64,000 nucleotides of DNA from Burkholderia guangdongensis (GTDB lineage Bacteria; Pseudomonadota; Gammaproteobacteria; Burkholderiales; Burkholderiaceae): positions 31,515-95,514 of the forward strand of contig NZ_JACBNX010000021.1 of the NCBI RefSeq assembly GCF_013403875.1, in the 5' to 3' direction. The notes below the pieces were generated by a model, which saw nothing but the letters and a program-made list of their open reading frames with translations, searched no databases and was not told the origin of the DNA. Positions 61,191-64,000 of the stretch are shown piece by piece. Within the stretch, counting starts at the first letter, position 1, and every line of letters begins with the position of its first letter. The position numbers were made by a program, and so were the translations under genes.

Positions 61191-62189
61191 CTACCGCCCC
61201 GTCACACGCTTGAGCGTTTGCGACGGTGTCTCGCCGAAGAGTTGCTTGTAGTCGTTGGAAAAGCGGCCGAGATGCGAAAAGCCCCAGTTCATCGCGATGG
61301 AAGACACGTTGCGCTCCGAGCAATCCGTGAGCATTTCGCGCCGCACCGCTTCGAGCCGGTGCCACTTCAGATAGGCCATGGGGGCAAGCCCGAAGTGCTC
61401 GCGGAAGCCATCGAACAGCTTGTAGCGCGACACGCCCGCCGCCCGCTCGATGTCCTCAAGCGCAATGTTTTCGCTGGCGTTGTCATGGATGAACTGTTTC
61501 GCACGCAACAGATAGTGCGGGCACGCGGGACGCATCGCCTCGGCAAGCGCTTGCGAGTAGTTGTGTGGCTGAGAGAGCAGCAGGCCCTTGATGAGCACCT
61601 GCTCGAGATCCACCGCCATTTGCTGATGATTGAGCAATGGGCCGGCCGCGCCCATTTCGGCCAGCAGGAATTTGACCATGCGCCACCAGGCGGCCTGATC
61701 GCCGTCGGCGGCATTCATTTGCGGCTCGAACGTCAGCGCGGCATCGAGCGGGCGTTGCAGCAGCCCCTCGAGCACCTGGCGCAGTGCCGGACGAGGAATG
61801 GCCACGATGATCTTGCGGCAATTGCCCGCGATCACGAGATCCTGCGTCTCATGTGGCGACAGAACCAGGCCTCTGTCCCGATCCGACAGCCACAGGCGCC
61901 CGCGCGCAGCGAGTTCCTGCTGCCCGCTGAGCGGCAGGCTGACGCTATAGCAGTTGAGCGGCGTGTCATTGTGCACGGAGATGGTGACGTCGGTGCCGTA
62001 CTCGACGTACCCCAGCGTGCTCGCCATGGAGCGCATCACCGTTCCCGAATGATGGAATTGCAGCTCGCGCGGGCTGCGTACCTGCAGCCCATGCGGTCCG
62101 CAAATCGACGACATCCAGTCGCGCGCGCCTTCGAGGTCGTGACGCAGCGCGTCAATACCGCGACTATCGTTGACGGCGGGGGTTTGCAT
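61191..62189 (-). CDS. AraC/XylS-type regulator, probably of anthranilate degradation
   Basis: 332 residues. An N-terminal AraC-binding-like-14 sensory domain (about 20-195) and a C-terminal pair of helix-turn-helix (I-A-L-E-D-I-E-R-A-A-G-V-S-R-Y-K-L-F; V-S-S-I-A-M-N-W-G-F-S-H-L-G-R-F-S-N-D-Y). It lies downstream of antC on the same strand with a 108-base gap, the position of AntR-type activators of anthranilate dioxygenase genes, so that role is inferred. Confidence 0.85.
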   Translation of the reverse strand: MQTPAVNDSRGIDALRHDLEGARDWMSSICGPHGLQVRSPRELQFHHSGTVMRSMASTLGYVEYGTDVTISVHNDTPLNCYSVSLPLSGQQELAARGRLWLSDRDRGLVLSPHETQDLVIAGNCRKIIVAIPRPALRQVLEGLLQRPLDAALTFEPQMNAADGDQAAWWRMVKFLLAEMGAAGPLLNHQQMAVDLEQVLIKGLLLSQPHNYSQALAEAMRPACPHYLLRAKQFIHDNASENIALEDIERAAGVSRYKLFDGFREHFGLAPMAYLKWHRLEAVRREMLTDCSERNVSSIAMNWGFSHLGRFSNDYKQLFGETPSQTLKRVTGR

Positions 62190-62297
62190 GGCGTGCCACT
62201 GAGAGATGGACCGTGACTCGATAGTAAACCATCGCCGCGCGGGGACAAAATACTGAAACGCCCCCGATGCCCCCCCGATGCACGCCGCGCCGCAACC

Positions 62298-63338
62298 TCA
62301 TGAAGCCGGGTGCGCGCTATTGCTGTCCCCAAATTTCTCGTAGTAGAGCCGATGGTCGTCCAGGCGCTCGCTCGCGAGCCAGGTCTTGATGGCCTCGACC
62401 ATCGGAGGCGGTCCGCACACATACATGTCGAACGGGCTCGCTTCGAGCATCGCGTGGTCGAAATGTTCGGGGATGAGCCCCGTCTTGCCTTGCCACGCGT
62501 CGGAGGGATTCATCACGACGATGTCGCTCGCGAAATTGGCGATGCGCGCTTCATAGGACTTCAAACGATCGATCTCGCACAGATCGCGCGCGTTCGTCAC
62601 GCCGTAGTAGAGATGCACCTTCTGGCCGCACCCGCCCTTGTGCGCGAGGTCGTCGAGCATGCCGAGGAACGCGGACAGGCCCGTCCCGCCCGCGACCATC
62701 ACCAGCGGCCGTTCCACCTCCCGCAGATAGAACGTGCCGAGCGGCGCCTCGAACTCGATCGTCTGCCCCGGCTGGCAGCGCTCCCGCACATAGTTGCTCA
62801 TCGCGCCGTCCGGCAGCAGCCGAATCAGGAACTGCAGCTGGTTCCTGTCGTCGGGCCGGTTGGCGAACGAATACGAACGCCACACCCCCGCGCCCGGCAC
62901 CTTCAGGCGGGCATACTGCCCAGGCAGAAAATCGAGGCGTCCCGGATGAGCGCTCGCGTCCAGATGCAGGATCGCCGTCGTTTCGGAAACCTGCGTGACC
63001 GCCGTGACCTCCCCGGAGAGCAACGCGGTGCCGCCCGCGCTGCACAGGCTCGAATCGTAGTCGAAGTAAAACGACGCATCGGATTGCACGCGCGTCTGGC
63101 AGGACAGGATCCGGCGCGCGGCGAGATCGTCCGCGGAAAGCGTTTCCTCGTCGACGTAGTCCTGCGTATAACTGCCCGATTCGCAGCGCCCCTGGCAGGT
63201 TCCGCACACGCCCTCGCGGCAATCGAGCGGGATGTTCACGCCATTGCGCAGCGCGGCATCGAGTAGAAGCTCGTTCGAGCGAACATCGAAGAACACGGTT
63301 TTGCCGTCGGCAAAACTGAACGCGACCTTGTGGCTCAT
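62298..63338 (-). CDS. antC: Anthranilate/benzoate dioxygenase reductase
   Basis: 346 residues. N-terminal plant-type [2Fe-2S] ferredoxin (C-R-E-G-V-C-G-T-C, with the fourth Cys in L-S-C-Q-T), FAD domain (R-S-Y-S-F-A-N) and NAD domain (V-M-V-A-G-G-T-G-L-S-A-F; C-G-P-P-P-M-V). This BenC/AntC-type reductase passes electrons from NADH to the oxygenase. It starts 16 bases after the small-subunit gene, so they are co-transcribed. Confidence 0.92.
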   Translation of the reverse strand: MSHKVAFSFADGKTVFFDVRSNELLLDAALRNGVNIPLDCREGVCGTCQGRCESGSYTQDYVDEETLSADDLAARRILSCQTRVQSDASFYFDYDSSLCSAGGTALLSGEVTAVTQVSETTAILHLDASAHPGRLDFLPGQYARLKVPGAGVWRSYSFANRPDDRNQLQFLIRLLPDGAMSNYVRERCQPGQTIEFEAPLGTFYLREVERPLVMVAGGTGLSAFLGMLDDLAHKGGCGQKVHLYYGVTNARDLCEIDRLKSYEARIANFASDIVVMNPSDAWQGKTGLIPEHFDHAMLEASPFDMYVCGPPPMVEAIKTWLASERLDDHRLYYEKFGDSNSAHPAS

Positions 63339-63354
63339 GTCGTGGCACTCCCGC

Positions 63355-63852
63355 TTACAGGTGGTAGAAATCCAGCACCGCGTTGATCTTGTCGTTCAGC
63401 AGCAGCACGTGCTTGCGCGCGATCTTCCAGGTGTCGCCAACGGGGCGCAGCTGGTACGTGGCGTGTCCGAAGAAGTGTTCGCCGATGCCGTGCCGCGCGT
63501 AGAACGTGGCCCAGTTGGCCTTCACTTCCAGCTCGCCGAGCTCGCGCTCCGTGATGCGCACGTTGGTGATCTGGTGCAGCGTGCGCGGCAGCGGCGTCGA
63601 TGCCGCCGACTTGCCCGTGCGCAGACGAAACACGCGATCTTCGAGGCCCGTGCGGTTCGCGTAGTAGATGAGCGACATGCCGCGTTTCGGGTCGGTCGTG
63701 TACACGTGCTCGGAATCCCACTGGGGCACGTGAAATTCGCTATGCTCGTCGAACAGGTCGAGATACTCGTCCCAGCTCTGCGCGTCGCAAAGCTCGGCCT
63801 TGCGATACAGAAACTGCTCGACTGCCTGTTGCAGCGTATGCGTGACGGTCAT
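63355..63852 (-). CDS. antB: Anthranilate 1,2-dioxygenase small subunit
   Basis: 165 residues, the beta-subunit length of aromatic-ring dioxygenases, with a cystatin-like fold. Diagnostic blocks are A-E-L-C-D-A-Q-S-W-D-E-Y-L-D-L-F, F-H-V-P-Q-W-D-S-E-H, and S-A-A-S-T-P-L-P-R-T-L-H-Q-I-T-N-V, which match AntB more closely than BenB. The catalytic large subunit is expected on the same strand beyond the window end. Confidence 0.88.
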   Translation of the reverse strand: MTVTHTLQQAVEQFLYRKAELCDAQSWDEYLDLFDEHSEFHVPQWDSEHVYTTDPKRGMSLIYYANRTGLEDRVFRLRTGKSAASTPLPRTLHQITNVRITERELGELEVKANWATFYARHGIGEHFFGHATYQLRPVGDTWKIARKHVLLLNDKINAVLDFYHL

Positions 63853-64000
63853 GATTCAAGCTATATGAACGCGTCCCGTTTGCAACAGTTTTCGTGTGTT
63901 CCGACAGACAGGATGGGCTGCAGCTCTATATCCGGCCTTGTTGCAGGCGGTCGTGCCGCTGCGGGCCCGTATGAAATCCGCTGACTCGCACCTCATTCTC
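63853..64000. other. Unassigned window end, upstream of antB
   Basis: 148 bases upstream of antB. One reverse-strand frame is open from the edge to a TAG at 63926-63928, but its 24 codons do not match the tail of an aromatic dioxygenase large subunit that I can recognise. It may be the antA end or an intergenic spacer. Confidence 0.3.

Noticed and set aside
63926..64000. C-terminal end of antA in an open frame at the window edge
   Set aside because: Only 24 codons, and the residues do not resemble a dioxygenase large-subunit tail that I know.

Overview
The window is a dense, very GC-rich stretch of chromosome with the gene content and codon habits of a betaproteobacterium, most likely Burkholderia (a cepacia-complex-like species). 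Grounds for this are the family-level resemblance of almost every product, a siroheme nitrite reductase and NasA nitrate reductase set with NtrC/sigma-54 control, antABC-type anthranilate dioxygenase genes, an AcvB-MprF pair and an EstB-like family VIII esterase. There are no rRNA or tRNA genes, no insertion sequences, no prophage and no CRISPR array that I can support.

Layout. 1-13.9 kb: end of a hexuronate operon (MFS transporter, uronate dehydrogenase) with a palindromic operator; a glutathione transferase divergent from a MerR regulator-MFS efflux pair; a LysR regulator; a ProQ/FinO RNA-binding protein with repeat-built tails; a pyruvate carboxylase; a flavodoxin-like protein; a TetR regulator divergent from a metallo-beta-lactamase-fold hydrolase; a MarR regulator. 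13.9-24.8 kb: small ORFs, LtrA, a translationally coupled pair of a periplasmic polyamine-binding-type protein and a membrane diguanylate cyclase, then nirB-nirD-nasA behind a sigma-54 promoter. 24.8-37.5 kb: an ECF sigma factor with a cupredoxin and a DUF4142 protein, an EstB-like esterase, acvB-mprF, and a five-gene TetR/HlyD/ABC/outer-membrane-channel exporter operon. 37.6-45.2 kb: SulP transporter, zinc alcohol dehydrogenase, a 43-codon ORF with its own promoter, an alpha/beta hydrolase, and a TauD dioxygenase-MFS unit divergent from LysR. 45.2-54.9 kb: narK-type nitrate transporter divergent from cobA across a sigma-54/NtrC region, a uracil-DNA glycosylase-family protein, a fumarylpyruvate-hydrolase-like protein, an uncharacterised 678-residue helical protein, a flavin-binding PPOX protein, a MocR regulator and a membrane protein. 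55-64 kb: MarC, a LuxR regulator with a degenerate receiver, a large STAND ATPase regulator, an NTF2-like protein, a secreted hydrolase, an AraC regulator and anthranilate dioxygenase reductase and small subunit, cut by the window end.

How the genes work together. The clearest network is assimilatory nitrate use: nitrate uptake (narK), reduction to nitrite (nasA), reduction to ammonium (nirBD) and the siroheme branch enzyme (cobA) for NirB. They lie in two blocks about 20 kb apart, yet each of the three transcription units has a good sigma-54 -24/-12 element, and NtrC-like dyads lie upstream. The most interesting less-described candidate is the solute-binding-protein/diguanylate-cyclase pair at 15.9-18.8 kb, which resembles in layout the NspS-MbaA polyamine-sensing pair of Vibrio. 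All coordinates were read by eye from the sequence; family assignments rest on recognised motifs, not on database searches.
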